Below are positions 9,460 through 17,478 of a stretch of DNA of 64,000 bases, piece after piece (positions within the stretch are counted from its first letter, which is position 1; every line of letters starts with the position of its first letter). The notes beneath the pieces are model-generated. The model did no database searches. It was not told where the DNA came from and was given only the letters and a program-made list of their open reading frames with translations. Origin of the DNA: CAYRQP01 sp964426545. GTDB lineage: Bacteria; Fermentibacterota; Fermentibacteria; Fermentibacterales; JCC-6. Location: contig CAYRQP010000001.1 of NCBI GenBank assembly GCA_964426545.1, positions 186,001-250,000 on the forward strand. The letters are read 5' to 3'. Both the position numbers and the translations under genes were made by a program.

Positions 9460-11730
9460 ATGACTATATGTAAATCAGGTTTATTCACACTTCTTATTCT
9501 CCTCACACTTACAGTCAGTATTGCTTCAGCGCAATTGCCCGGGCAGCCTTACGCTTCCTATTGGCATCCGAATGACCTGCTGACCTGGACACCGGAATCA
9601 GACCCGGACGCTCCCTACAATGTAAGCGGAATCGAACTTTCCAACAGGTTCGTCGGACCGATCAAGGTAAATGAGCATGCCCGTGAATACGAAGCAAGAA
9701 TAGCAGCACTTTCGATAATGTATCCTTCGACCAGTGGTAATCCGTCTCAGGGCACAAATGTCTTCGACTGCTATACATTCAACTACTGGCAGTACACTCA
9801 GTTGCTAGTCATGTGGGGCGGATCTGCAGGAGAAGGACTGATACTTGCTCCCAACCCGGGTGTGATTACAGCCGGCCATCGCAATGGAGTGTTTGTATAT
9901 GGTACCATCTTCTTCCCTCCTGTTGTGTATGGGGGCCAGATTGACTGGGTATGGGATTTTGTACAGAAAGATGGAGATACTTTCCCTGTAGCCGACAAAT
10001 TGATCGAGGTTGCTGAATATTACGGTTTCGACGGATGGTTCATCAATCAGGAGACTGCGGGTGGAAACACTCAACTTGCACAGGATATGCGAGACCTGAT
10101 GGAATATATTCAGATTAATTCGGACATCAGAATAATGTGGTACGATGCGATGATAGAAACAGGTGGAATCGCCTGGCAGAACTCACTGAATATCAATAAT
10201 GACATGTTTTTCGAAGATGATGGAATAATCTCCAATGAGATGTTCCTGAATTTCTGGTGGTCTGCAAACGGACTTCGGCTTTCAGCTGAGTATGCTGAAA
10301 ATCTCGGCAGAAGTCCTTATGAACTTTATGCCGGGGTCGATGTTCAGGCAAATGGGTACTACACCAACGTGAACTGGGACGGAGTCTTCCCCGAAGGTGA
10401 AGCACACATGACTTCTCTGGGTTTCTACTGCCCGAACTGGTGTTATTCGAACTCACCTACTCACGAAGTTTTCTACCAGAGAGCAAACCGCTTCTGGGTT
10501 GGAGCCAATCGTGACCCGGCTAACACCGAGACAACAAGTCCATGGAAGGGAATGGCACACTATGTCCCCGCTACATCTCCCGTTATCAGCATACCTTTCG
10601 TAACCAACTTCAATACAGGGCAGGGACACTTTTACGCCATTGAAGGGGATGTCTGTGCTGAGTTTGATTGGAGTAACCGTGCTCTTCAGGATGTTCTCCC
10701 CACCTGGCGCTGGGTCACTGAAAGCAGCGGAACTCCGCTTTATCCGGAATTGGACTGGGATGATGCCTTTTGCGGCGGAACCTGTCTGAAGATATCCGGC
10801 GGTCTCTATCCGGGCTTCCCGACCGCTCTCCACCTATATAAAACTGCTGTGAGACTATCGGATGAAAACATCCTTACCGTTGCGTGGAAGAGCGGAGAAG
10901 TCGGTGATGCATCCTGTCTTGAGATCGGTCTGGCACTTAACAACTGGGAGACATTCACATATTTCGATGTCGGGAATTCTATGGTTGATGGCTGGAATGA
11001 AACTGAGATCGACCTGAGTTCTCACTCCGGAGAATACCTGAACGCTATTGCACTGAGGTTCGATACTGATCAGGCACAACCGGAGTATGAGATCAAGATT
11101 GGAAGACTCGGTATAACAACGAGTGAACCGGACACTCCTCTTCCGCCATCCGGACTGACTGTCGATGCCTTTCAGCAGATAGATGATAATAACGGGACAA
11201 TCAGACTTAAATGGAATCACTCTCCAGACCCTGCTTATACCTACTTCGTATTCAGGCAGAATGCCGACTCTACACGAACCTTCCTTGGAGGAACCCCCAA
11301 TAACGCCTACTTCGTGCCTTCTGTAATCCGTGAAGGAGAAGAGACGTCGACAGTTATTGAAGTGGCTGCCGTAAGTCCCGGATTCAACTACTCCACGGCT
11401 GATACTGTAAGCATAGATTGGACTATTACCGGAATAGAAGAGACAGATTTCATCTTCAGTTTTGGGATACTGAGTACTTTCCCAAATCCATCGAGTAAAA
11501 CAACATCCATCAGATATTCGCTGCATGCAGAGAATGATGTAAATATTGCAGTTTACAGTATCGACGGCAGGATTATCGAAGAAATATCAGATGGGATTCG
11601 CAGTGCAGGTGAACATATCTTGGACTGGAATCATCTGGATGCAGCTTCGGGTATCTACTTTGTTCGTCTCACTTCGGGAGAATGCAGTGATGTTAGAAGG
11701 ACAATTGTCTGCAATTCGACTAATCAGTGA
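9460..11730 (+). CDS. secreted endo-beta-N-acetylglucosaminidase (GH85) with FnIII and FlgD-like sorting domains
   Basis: A 756-residue secreted enzyme that would cut the GlcNAc-GlcNAc core of N-glycan-like chains. A signal peptide covers residues 1-24 (ends SIASA). The GH85 barrel follows, with YTFNYWQY, then FDGWFINQE. N196 and E198 match the Asn/Glu pair, two residues apart, that drives substrate-assisted catalysis in this family. A carbohydrate-binding-like region lies at about 400-560, a fibronectin III domain at about 565-655, and the last about 80 residues form a FlgD-like/Por-type domain (FPNPSSKTTSIRYS ... GIYFVRL) shared with three other secreted proteins here. It is monocistronic, divergent from the radical SAM gene, and its end overlaps the convergent CPBP gene by 11 bases. 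Confidence 0.87.
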   Translation: MTICKSGLFTLLILLTLTVSIASAQLPGQPYASYWHPNDLLTWTPESDPDAPYNVSGIELSNRFVGPIKVNEHAREYEARIAALSIMYPSTSGNPSQGTNVFDCYTFNYWQYTQLLVMWGGSAGEGLILAPNPGVITAGHRNGVFVYGTIFFPPVVYGGQIDWVWDFVQKDGDTFPVADKLIEVAEYYGFDGWFINQETAGGNTQLAQDMRDLMEYIQINSDIRIMWYDAMIETGGIAWQNSLNINNDMFFEDDGIISNEMFLNFWWSANGLRLSAEYAENLGRSPYELYAGVDVQANGYYTNVNWDGVFPEGEAHMTSLGFYCPNWCYSNSPTHEVFYQRANRFWVGANRDPANTETTSPWKGMAHYVPATSPVISIPFVTNFNTGQGHFYAIEGDVCAEFDWSNRALQDVLPTWRWVTESSGTPLYPELDWDDAFCGGTCLKISGGLYPGFPTALHLYKTAVRLSDENILTVAWKSGEVGDASCLEIGLALNNWETFTYFDVGNSMVDGWNETEIDLSSHSGEYLNAIALRFDTDQAQPEYEIKIGRLGITTSEPDTPLPPSGLTVDAFQQIDDNNGTIRLKWNHSPDPAYTYFVFRQNADSTRTFLGGTPNNAYFVPSVIREGEETSTVIEVAAVSPGFNYSTADTVSIDWTITGIEETDFIFSFGILSTFPNPSSKTTSIRYSLHAENDVNIAVYSIDGRIIEEISDGIRSAGEHILDWNHLDAASGIYFVRLTSGECSDVRRTIVCNSTNQ

Positions 11731-12499
11731 ATATTCTGTGTTTTTCCTGTTTCCGCATAAACAGTATCAGGTAGAGTATGCTTCCCGCCAGGGTTACTAT
11801 AAGCAGGTAGGACTCTTCTGGTCCAAAACTCCCCCAATGCGGCGTATCTTCACACCTGAATAATGTCGGGAGTAACTTATGACCGCTTACACTCCATCCG
11901 AATATCATTCCCGTGAAGAAGTTCCAGAACCAGTGAACTACTGTCGGCAGTACCAATCCGTCAGTAGTCATTCGCATCAAACCGAATACGATACCTGCAA
12001 GAAATATGTTGAAGAGTCCCAAAAAGGAGAGATTCGAATTCCCGATATGAAGCAGAGCAAAGAGCAGTGAAGAGAAAACTGCTCCCTCCTGCCATTTCCC
12101 CCTGAAGCTGAATACATCCATGAGAAGCCCCCTGCATAGTATCTCTTCCGTTGCTGCAAGAAAAAACAAGGCACCCGCATAAATAAACCAGTTAGAAGAA
12201 ACTCCGATAAATTCCGGATTACTCATCATTGCTATTACCAGAAACGGCCCTGCTATTATCAGCGTAGAGAGTAAAGCAGTTCGTGGATTGTCCACGCGGA
12301 AATGTGATGCTACGGTCGGTAATTTACGAAAGAGAAGAAACAAAGCTACAATAGCAATGAAACCACCTTCAGCCTGCCTAAGAATCGGGTCATCGATAAA
12401 GTCAAATAGACCGAAAAAAATGACTTCAAATAGAAGATATAGAAAGAGGATAAGTACTGCAAAGCTGATTCGCTTGAGCGGTGAATATGTTAGGGACAT
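11720..12499 (-). CDS. CPBP-family intramembrane metalloprotease
   Basis: A 259-residue polytopic membrane protein of the CAAX protease/bacteriocin-processing family. The glutamate motif EEILCR (E118, E119, R123), the second-motif histidine in LLFALLHIGN (H151) and VVHWFWN (H189) are all present, so it is probably an active zinc protease cleaving a substrate in the membrane. It converges on the GH85 gene with an 11-base overlap. The start ATG at 12499 lies inside a dispersed repeat (12493-12512) and has no Shine-Dalgarno sequence, so the true start, or recent change at this 5' end, is uncertain. Confidence 0.82.
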   Translation of the reverse strand: MSLTYSPLKRISFAVLILFLYLLFEVIFFGLFDFIDDPILRQAEGGFIAIVALFLLFRKLPTVASHFRVDNPRTALLSTLIIAGPFLVIAMMSNPEFIGVSSNWFIYAGALFFLAATEEILCRGLLMDVFSFRGKWQEGAVFSSLLFALLHIGNSNLSFLGLFNIFLAGIVFGLMRMTTDGLVLPTVVHWFWNFFTGMIFGWSVSGHKLLPTLFRCEDTPHWGSFGPEESYLLIVTLAGSILYLILFMRKQEKHRIFTD

Positions 12500-12512
12500 G
12501 ATTTCATCGTGT
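12493..12512. repeat. GGGACATGATTTCATCGTGT repeat, copy 1
   Basis: Twenty bases identical to 12585-12604, and one mismatch from 52827-52846. It overlaps the first codons of the CPBP protease gene: CAT at 12497-12499 is that gene's start codon on the minus strand. It is followed by a 14-base perfect palindrome TTCGGAATTCCGAA at 12513-12526. Confidence 0.85.
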
Positions 12513-12568
12513 TTCGGAATTCCGAAGCATTGTTATACCCTTCCCGTTTGCACCACGAATCCGGAGAA

Positions 12569-12607
12569 TGTCCCGTGTTCTGTAGGGACATGATTTCATC
12601 GTGTCCC
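12569..12607. repeat. GGGACATGATTTCATCGTGT repeat, copy 2, with TGTCCC/GGGACA stem
   Basis: Bases 12585-12607 form an imperfect palindrome opening with GGGACATG and closing with CGTGTCCC. Just before it, TGTCCC at 12569-12574 can pair with GGGACA at 12585-12590. The stretch TGTCCCGTGTTCTGTA here matches, with one change, the sequence after the related copy at 52827. It lies in the 158-base gap upstream of the CPBP gene and downstream of tpiA. Confidence 0.85.
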
Positions 12608-12657
12608 GTTATACCTATACTATAGCCGATTTATTACAGTATTGTTCCTATTGTGTC

Positions 12658-13425
12658 TTATAAGTTAACAGATTCAGCAACGTCCCCTATTATTGCAGCA
12701 AAGCTGCCGGAGTTCAGACTGGCGCCTCCTACAAGAGCGCCGTTTATATCGGGTTGACTAAGGATGTCACGGGCATTTTCAGGTTTGACGCTGCCGCCGT
12801 ACTGGATTCGAAGGCCGGAGGTGAATTCATCTCCACGCAATTCCGCAACCCATCCCCTTATCAAAGCGTGCATCCGCTGAGCTTCTTCCGGAGTTGCCGT
12901 GAGTCCTGTTCCAATTGCCCACACCGGTTCATATGCAATTACGAAGTTATCTGAAGTCGCCGCCTCACAATCACCAAGAGAAGCAATAATCTGTTCTTTC
13001 ACAACTTCTTCAGTCAATCCTGCTTCACGCTCACTGATGAGTTCACCGACGCAGAGAATCCCTTTCAGTCCGGCTTTCAGTCCAGCAGAAAGTTTTTTCG
13101 AGACAATCTCATCGGTCTCACCAAAAACATGTCTGCGTTCACTGTGCCCTGCAAGGAACCATTCGGCACCTGCGTCCTTCAGCATATCCGTACTGATCTC
13201 ACCCGTAAAAGCACCTTTCTCCTCCCAGTACAGATCCTGTCCGCCAAGTGCTATATCTGCATCAATCGCAACCCCGGCAAGAACGGAAATAATTGTGAAC
13301 GGTGGAAATATCACTATATCATCTGATACATCCTTTGAGCCGAGTTTCTTCATTTCGTTTATGAATCTGAGTCCGGCTTCCGAATTACCATTCATCTTCC
13401 AGTTGCCGCCGATGATCTGTCTCAT
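12658..13425 (-). CDS. tpiA: triosephosphate isomerase
   Basis: Interconverts dihydroxyacetone phosphate and glyceraldehyde-3-phosphate in the cytoplasm. The 255-residue length is normal. Counting from the in-frame GTG three bases earlier, the catalytic residues are K11 (GGNWKMN), H95 (LAGHSERR) and E167 (AYEPVWAIGTG), and the phosphate-binding YGGSV is near the C-terminus. The ATG at 13425 is preferred: it overlaps the pgk stop codon as TGATG, and AAGGTG lies seven bases upstream. It is the last gene of the run pfk-gap-pgk-tpiA, so lower glycolysis is co-transcribed. Bases between it and the CPBP gene hold only repeats. Confidence 0.96.
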   Translation of the reverse strand: MRQIIGGNWKMNGNSEAGLRFINEMKKLGSKDVSDDIVIFPPFTIISVLAGVAIDADIALGGQDLYWEEKGAFTGEISTDMLKDAGAEWFLAGHSERRHVFGETDEIVSKKLSAGLKAGLKGILCVGELISEREAGLTEEVVKEQIIASLGDCEAATSDNFVIAYEPVWAIGTGLTATPEEAQRMHALIRGWVAELRGDEFTSGLRIQYGGSVKPENARDILSQPDINGALVGGASLNSGSFAAIIGDVAESVNL

Positions 13426-14621
13426 CACTGAACACCTTTCAGAACCTTTAGTGCGGGGAGTTCTTTCCCCTGAAGCAATTTCAGGGATGCTCCGCCGCCT
13501 GTGGAAACGAATGTGACATTCTTGGCGAAACCGGCTTCCTTAACCGCACGGGCAGAATCCCCGCCGCCTATAATCGTCAAGGCACCTGAAACGGTTGCAT
13601 CTGCAAGAGCAGTGGCAATTCCCAGCGTTCCTGCACCGAATGGTTTTTTCTCGAACAATCCCATCGGGCCGTTCCACACAATTGTCCTGCTTTTCTGAAT
13701 AACTTCAGCAAACATCTCTACTGATGCGGGACCTATGTCGAATCCGGTCTTGTCATCAGGTATTTCTCTGATAGACACTACCTCTGTATCACTTCCCGAA
13801 TCAGGTGATGATGCGACTACAACGTCGGTAGCCAGGCGGAAATTCACCCTGAGTTCTGCTGTTTTCCCAATGATGTCCACCGCTGCCTCCACCCTGTCTT
13901 CTTCAAGCAGACTGCCCCCTATCTCATATCCCCGGGCTTTCAGGAATGTGAAGAGCATGCCGCCGCCTATGAGAATGTAATCCAGATGCGGGAGTAGATT
14001 ATCGATGACAGGGATTTTATCCGATACTTTGGCACCCCCGAGAATAAGAGTTAGTGGTCTCGCGGGATTTTTCAGAACAAATCCGAAAATCCTGAGTTCC
14101 TTCTTTATCAGGAAACCGATAAAGCCACCGCCAAAAATTTCGGGAACTCCCACCATCGACGCATGGCTACGGTGACAGGTTCCGAATGCATCGTTCACAT
14201 AGATATCCGCAAGCGAAGCAAGTTCAGCGGCAAATGCAGGGTTATTGTCCATCTCTTCAGAGTGAAATCGCAGATTTTCAAGAAGCAGTATTTCGCCTGG
14301 TTTAAGAGCGTCTGCAAGGGTTTTAACTCTTGCTCCAACGCAATCCGGAGCAAAAAGCACTTTGCAGTCGAGGAATTCCTGAAGCCTACCTACAAAAGGT
14401 TTAAGGCTTAACTCCGGTACCACTTTTCCACCCGGTCTTCCCAGGTGACTTGCGATAACTACCGATGCCCCTCTTTCAAGAATGTAGTTGATAGTCGGAA
14501 AAACCGCCTTCATTCTCTTGTCGTCGAGAATTTTTCCATCGTGAATAGGAACATTCATGTCCGCCCGGAGAAAGACCCTTTTCCCTTTTATGTCCGCATC
14601 GGTTATTTTCGGGTAACTCAC
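13425..14621 (-). CDS. pgk: phosphoglycerate kinase
   Basis: Transfers the acyl phosphate of 1,3-bisphosphoglycerate to ADP. The 398-residue length matches bacterial PGK. Visible motifs are RADMNVP near residue 19, ASHLGRPGG, the VNDAFGTCHR stretch, ILGGAKVSDK in the hinge and GGGDSARAV plus STGGGASL in the nucleotide domain. The GTG start at 14621 overlaps the gap stop codon by four bases (GTGA) and has AGGTAGG upstream. It is the third gene in the phosphofructokinase-GAPDH-PGK-TIM run. Confidence 0.96.
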   Translation of the reverse strand: MSYPKITDADIKGKRVFLRADMNVPIHDGKILDDKRMKAVFPTINYILERGASVVIASHLGRPGGKVVPELSLKPFVGRLQEFLDCKVLFAPDCVGARVKTLADALKPGEILLLENLRFHSEEMDNNPAFAAELASLADIYVNDAFGTCHRSHASMVGVPEIFGGGFIGFLIKKELRIFGFVLKNPARPLTLILGGAKVSDKIPVIDNLLPHLDYILIGGGMLFTFLKARGYEIGGSLLEEDRVEAAVDIIGKTAELRVNFRLATDVVVASSPDSGSDTEVVSIREIPDDKTGFDIGPASVEMFAEVIQKSRTIVWNGPMGLFEKKPFGAGTLGIATALADATVSGALTIIGGGDSARAVKEAGFAKNVTFVSTGGGASLKLLQGKELPALKVLKGVQ

Positions 14622-15634
14622 AGACCTACCTCGACCATGTATCGGACGAAATCAACCATTCTCGATGCATAACCGAATTCATTGTCGTACCAGGAGAGAA
14701 TCTTGAGCAGCCTTGGACCCATCATTTTTGTTACAAGTGAATCGAAGATCGAACTATGCGGATTCCCGATGATGTCGCTCGATACGAGCGGTTCTGTCGA
14801 GTATTCGAGAATGCCTTTCAGATAACTTTCTGCTGCTTTCTTCATCGCTTCATTGACGCTTTCAGGAGTTGCATCTGAATTTAGTTCGCAGACTAGGTCG
14901 ACAAGAGAACCATCCTTCACAGGAACCCTGACTGCCATCCCGTCGAGTTTTCCCGCAAGCTGGGGTATTACAAGTCCGACTGCTGCAGCGGCACCGGTTG
15001 TCGTCGGTATTATGTTGACAGCGGCGGCTCTTGCCCTGCGCAAGTCCTTATGAGGTAGGTCCAGAATCTTCTGGTCATTGGTATAGGCATGTATCGTAGT
15101 CATTACTCCCCGCTTCAGCCCGAATGAATCGTTGATGATTTTCGCTACGGGGGCAAGACAGTTCGTAGTACAGCTGGCAGATGAGAGAATGTTGTGTTTC
15201 TGCGGTCTGTACAATTCATGGTTCACGCCCCAGACTACAGTGAGGTCAGCACCATCTTTGCCTTTTGCAGGGGCACTCAGAAGCACTTTCTTTGCACCGG
15301 CACCAAGGTGTAAAGATGCCTTTTCATGTGTTCTGAAAAAACCCGTAGCTTCTATGACTATCTCGACACCCATCTCTTTCCAGGGAAGTTTGGAAGGGTC
15401 GGGCTGGCTGAGTACTTTAAAACTATCTGCACCGGCTGTAATGACATCACCCTGAATGCTCATCTCACCGGGAAACCGCCCGTGCACGGAGTCATATTTC
15501 AAAAGGTGAGCAAGTGCCTTAGGGTCCGTAAGGTCATTGACTGCAACGATATCTATGTCATCACAGGCAAGAGACTGCCTGTACACAAGTCTTCCGATTC
15601 GTCCGAAACCGTTAATTGCAACTTTCACTGCCAT
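14618..15634 (-). CDS. gap: glyceraldehyde-3-phosphate dehydrogenase
   Basis: Oxidises and phosphorylates glyceraldehyde-3-phosphate. The 338-residue protein begins with the NAD-binding INGFGRIGR. The catalytic C155 lies in SSASCTTNCLAP, and the partner histidine lies in TTIHAYTNDQ. The aspartate in VAVNDL favours NAD over NADP. The NEFGY C-terminal signature is complete. The ATG start follows an AGGAGG sequence. It is separated from the upstream phosphofructokinase by 15 bases and overlaps pgk by four. Confidence 0.96.
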   Translation of the reverse strand: MAVKVAINGFGRIGRLVYRQSLACDDIDIVAVNDLTDPKALAHLLKYDSVHGRFPGEMSIQGDVITAGADSFKVLSQPDPSKLPWKEMGVEIVIEATGFFRTHEKASLHLGAGAKKVLLSAPAKGKDGADLTVVWGVNHELYRPQKHNILSSASCTTNCLAPVAKIINDSFGLKRGVMTTIHAYTNDQKILDLPHKDLRRARAAAVNIIPTTTGAAAAVGLVIPQLAGKLDGMAVRVPVKDGSLVDLVCELNSDATPESVNEAMKKAAESYLKGILEYSTEPLVSSDIIGNPHSSIFDSLVTKMMGPRLLKILSWYDNEFGYASRMVDFVRYMVEVGL

Positions 15635-15649
15635 TCGAATCCTCCTAAA

Positions 15650-16687
15650 TCATCCAAAGAAAATTTTAGTTTTTTCGTAATCGTCAGGCGGTATGGTTTT
15701 CAGTATAACTACCGCTTCTGCAAGGTCGACCGCAACTACTTCAGTACCTCTTTGAGCAGCCATCATTCCGAACTGTTTGTTTTCAGCCATTTCGACGGCT
15801 TTCAGACCCAGCCTTGTCCCGAGAACCCGGTCGAATGCAGACGGGGAACCCGCCCGCTGAGTATGCCCCAGAACAACATGTCTTGTCTCTATTCCGGTCC
15901 TGTCGGCAATCTCATTCTTCAGAACTTCTCCGACACCTATTCCTGTTCCCAGCTGCACATGCCCGAAAGGGTCTGATTCCGCAGAGTGCATTATGTGCCG
16001 CTGTAAACCGGGGTCTATTGCGCCTTCAGCGACTGCTACAATAGCATATTTTCGTCCTTCGCTGTAGCGCTTTTTCAACACTTCACACACTTCATCTGTA
16101 TCGAATTCTTCTTCGGGTACCAGGATCAGGTGTGCACCGCCTGCAAGACCCCCGTACAAGGCCATCCAGCCGGCATGCCGTCCCATTACTTCAACAACGA
16201 TGACTCTTTCGTGGCTTCGAGCGGTTGTATGGAGCTTCTCTATCGAAGTCATTACATTGTTTATAGCCGTATCATATCCAAAAGTGTAGTCCGTTGCGCT
16301 AAGGTCGTTGTCGATGGTCTTAGGAAGTCCTATCACAGGTACTCCCCGCTCGGTCAGCACCTGTGCCACTCCGAGAGTATCCTCACCGCCACAGGCAATC
16401 AGACAGTCGATCTTCTCTTTCTTCATTGTTTCGATGATCTTCTCGAAACCGTTTTCGACATTTCGGGGATTTGTACGGGAGGAAAAAAGCATTGTTCCGC
16501 CCTGCGGTAGAATCTCGCGCACTGTTTCGATGTCCAGTTTAACGGATGTGTTCTCGATTGCACCCTTCCACCCGCGCAGAAAGCCGGTTACCCGGTGTCC
16601 GCCGGAAGCAGCTCTGAAAACAACTCCCCGGATGACAGCATTGAGACCCGGAGCGTCCCCTCCGCCTGTCAGTATACCAAGATGCAC
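15650..16687 (-). CDS. pfkA: 6-phosphofructokinase, probably pyrophosphate-dependent
   Basis: Phosphorylates fructose-6-phosphate, or runs the reverse reaction if PPi-linked. The 345-residue protein has GILTGGGDAPGLNAVIRG at its start and the catalytic D126 in PKTIDNDL. Two donor-site positions carry the PPi-type residues: D103 in CGGEDTLG, where ATP enzymes have Gly (E. coli G104), and K123 in PKTIDND, where ATP enzymes have Gly (E. coli G124). The general shape matches group III PFKs such as the Amycolatopsis PPi enzyme. The start is a GTG with AGGAGG five bases upstream. It leads the glycolytic run and follows the DAHP synthase gene by 32 bases. Donor choice is inferred from these residues only. 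Confidence 0.88.
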   Translation of the reverse strand: MHLGILTGGGDAPGLNAVIRGVVFRAASGGHRVTGFLRGWKGAIENTSVKLDIETVREILPQGGTMLFSSRTNPRNVENGFEKIIETMKKEKIDCLIACGGEDTLGVAQVLTERGVPVIGLPKTIDNDLSATDYTFGYDTAINNVMTSIEKLHTTARSHERVIVVEVMGRHAGWMALYGGLAGGAHLILVPEEEFDTDEVCEVLKKRYSEGRKYAIVAVAEGAIDPGLQRHIMHSAESDPFGHVQLGTGIGVGEVLKNEIADRTGIETRHVVLGHTQRAGSPSAFDRVLGTRLGLKAVEMAENKQFGMMAAQRGTEVVAVDLAEAVVILKTIPPDDYEKTKIFFG

Positions 16688-16719
16688 ACATACCTCCTAA
16701 TTATTTGAGTTTCAGTGTA

Positions 16720-17478
16720 TCACTTAAGCAATTTCTTCGCTAACTCCATATAGTCGGGAATCGGGAGTGACTGTCCCCCGTCTGAGAGTGCCTTGTCAGG
16801 GTCGGGGTGAACTTCAAGCATTATTCCGTCTGCACTTGCGGCAAGTCCTGCAAGTGCCAGTGGTTCCAGTATGTCCCGTCTTCCGGCAGCATGGCACGGA
16901 TCTACAATTACGGGATATCCGCCCTTATTACGGGCAAGTGGAACAGCAGAAATGTCCAGCGTATTTCTGGTCCATGTTTCGAATGTCCTGATTCCCCTTT
17001 CACAGAGAATTACTTCATCGTTACCCTCTTTAACAAGATATTCCGCAGCCATCAGCCACTCTTCTATTGTGGCCATAAAACCCCTCTTTAGCAGAACCGG
17101 TTTACCCGTTTTTCCTACTTCTGCAAGAAGCGGGAAGTTGTGCATGTTGCGAGAACCTATCTGAATAATGTCGATGTACTCGATTGCAGTTTCTATCTGG
17201 CTTACTGCCAGGACTTCACTCACGACAGGCAATCCGTATCTTGCTCCTGCAGCCTGCAGGAGTTTCAATCCTTCGACACCAAGCCCCTGAAATGAATACG
17301 GTGAGCTTCTTGGTTTAAAAGCACCACCTCTGAGAATCGAACCCTCTGATTCGGCAACTGCTTTCGCCACTTCCATGAGCATGCTCTCATTCTCTACAGA
17401 GCAGGGACCCGCTATGATGACGGGAGTACCGCCTCCAATTACGACATTGCCTACTTTAACTGACCTTATTTCCAACAC
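16720..17478 (-). CDS. aroF: 3-deoxy-7-phosphoheptulonate (DAHP) synthase, type I-beta, catalytic domain only
   Basis: Condenses PEP and erythrose-4-phosphate in the first step of aromatic amino acid synthesis. The 252-residue barrel has GPCSVENE, RGGAFKPRSSPYSFQGLG, IQIGSRNM, KRGFMATIEEW, CERGIRTFE, DPCHAAGRRD and EVHPDPDKALSDGGQSL, so the metal and substrate residues are complete. It has neither the N-terminal chorismate mutase (AroQ) domain of Bacillus-type AroA nor the ferredoxin-like domain of Thermotoga-type enzymes. The GTG start shares one base with the stop of the upstream ligase gene, and that ligase ends in an AroQ-like segment, which suggests a regulatory partnership. Confidence 0.93.
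   Translation of the reverse strand: MLEIRSVKVGNVVIGGGTPVIIAGPCSVENESMLMEVAKAVAESEGSILRGGAFKPRSSPYSFQGLGVEGLKLLQAAGARYGLPVVSEVLAVSQIETAIEYIDIIQIGSRNMHNFPLLAEVGKTGKPVLLKRGFMATIEEWLMAAEYLVKEGNDEVILCERGIRTFETWTRNTLDISAVPLARNKGGYPVIVDPCHAAGRRDILEPLALAGLAASADGIMLEVHPDPDKALSDGGQSLPIPDYMELAKKLLK

Noticed and set aside
10855..11526. 223-residue antisense open frame in the GH85 gene
   Set aside because: It is antisense to the FnIII and binding-domain coding region, without motifs or a ribosome site.
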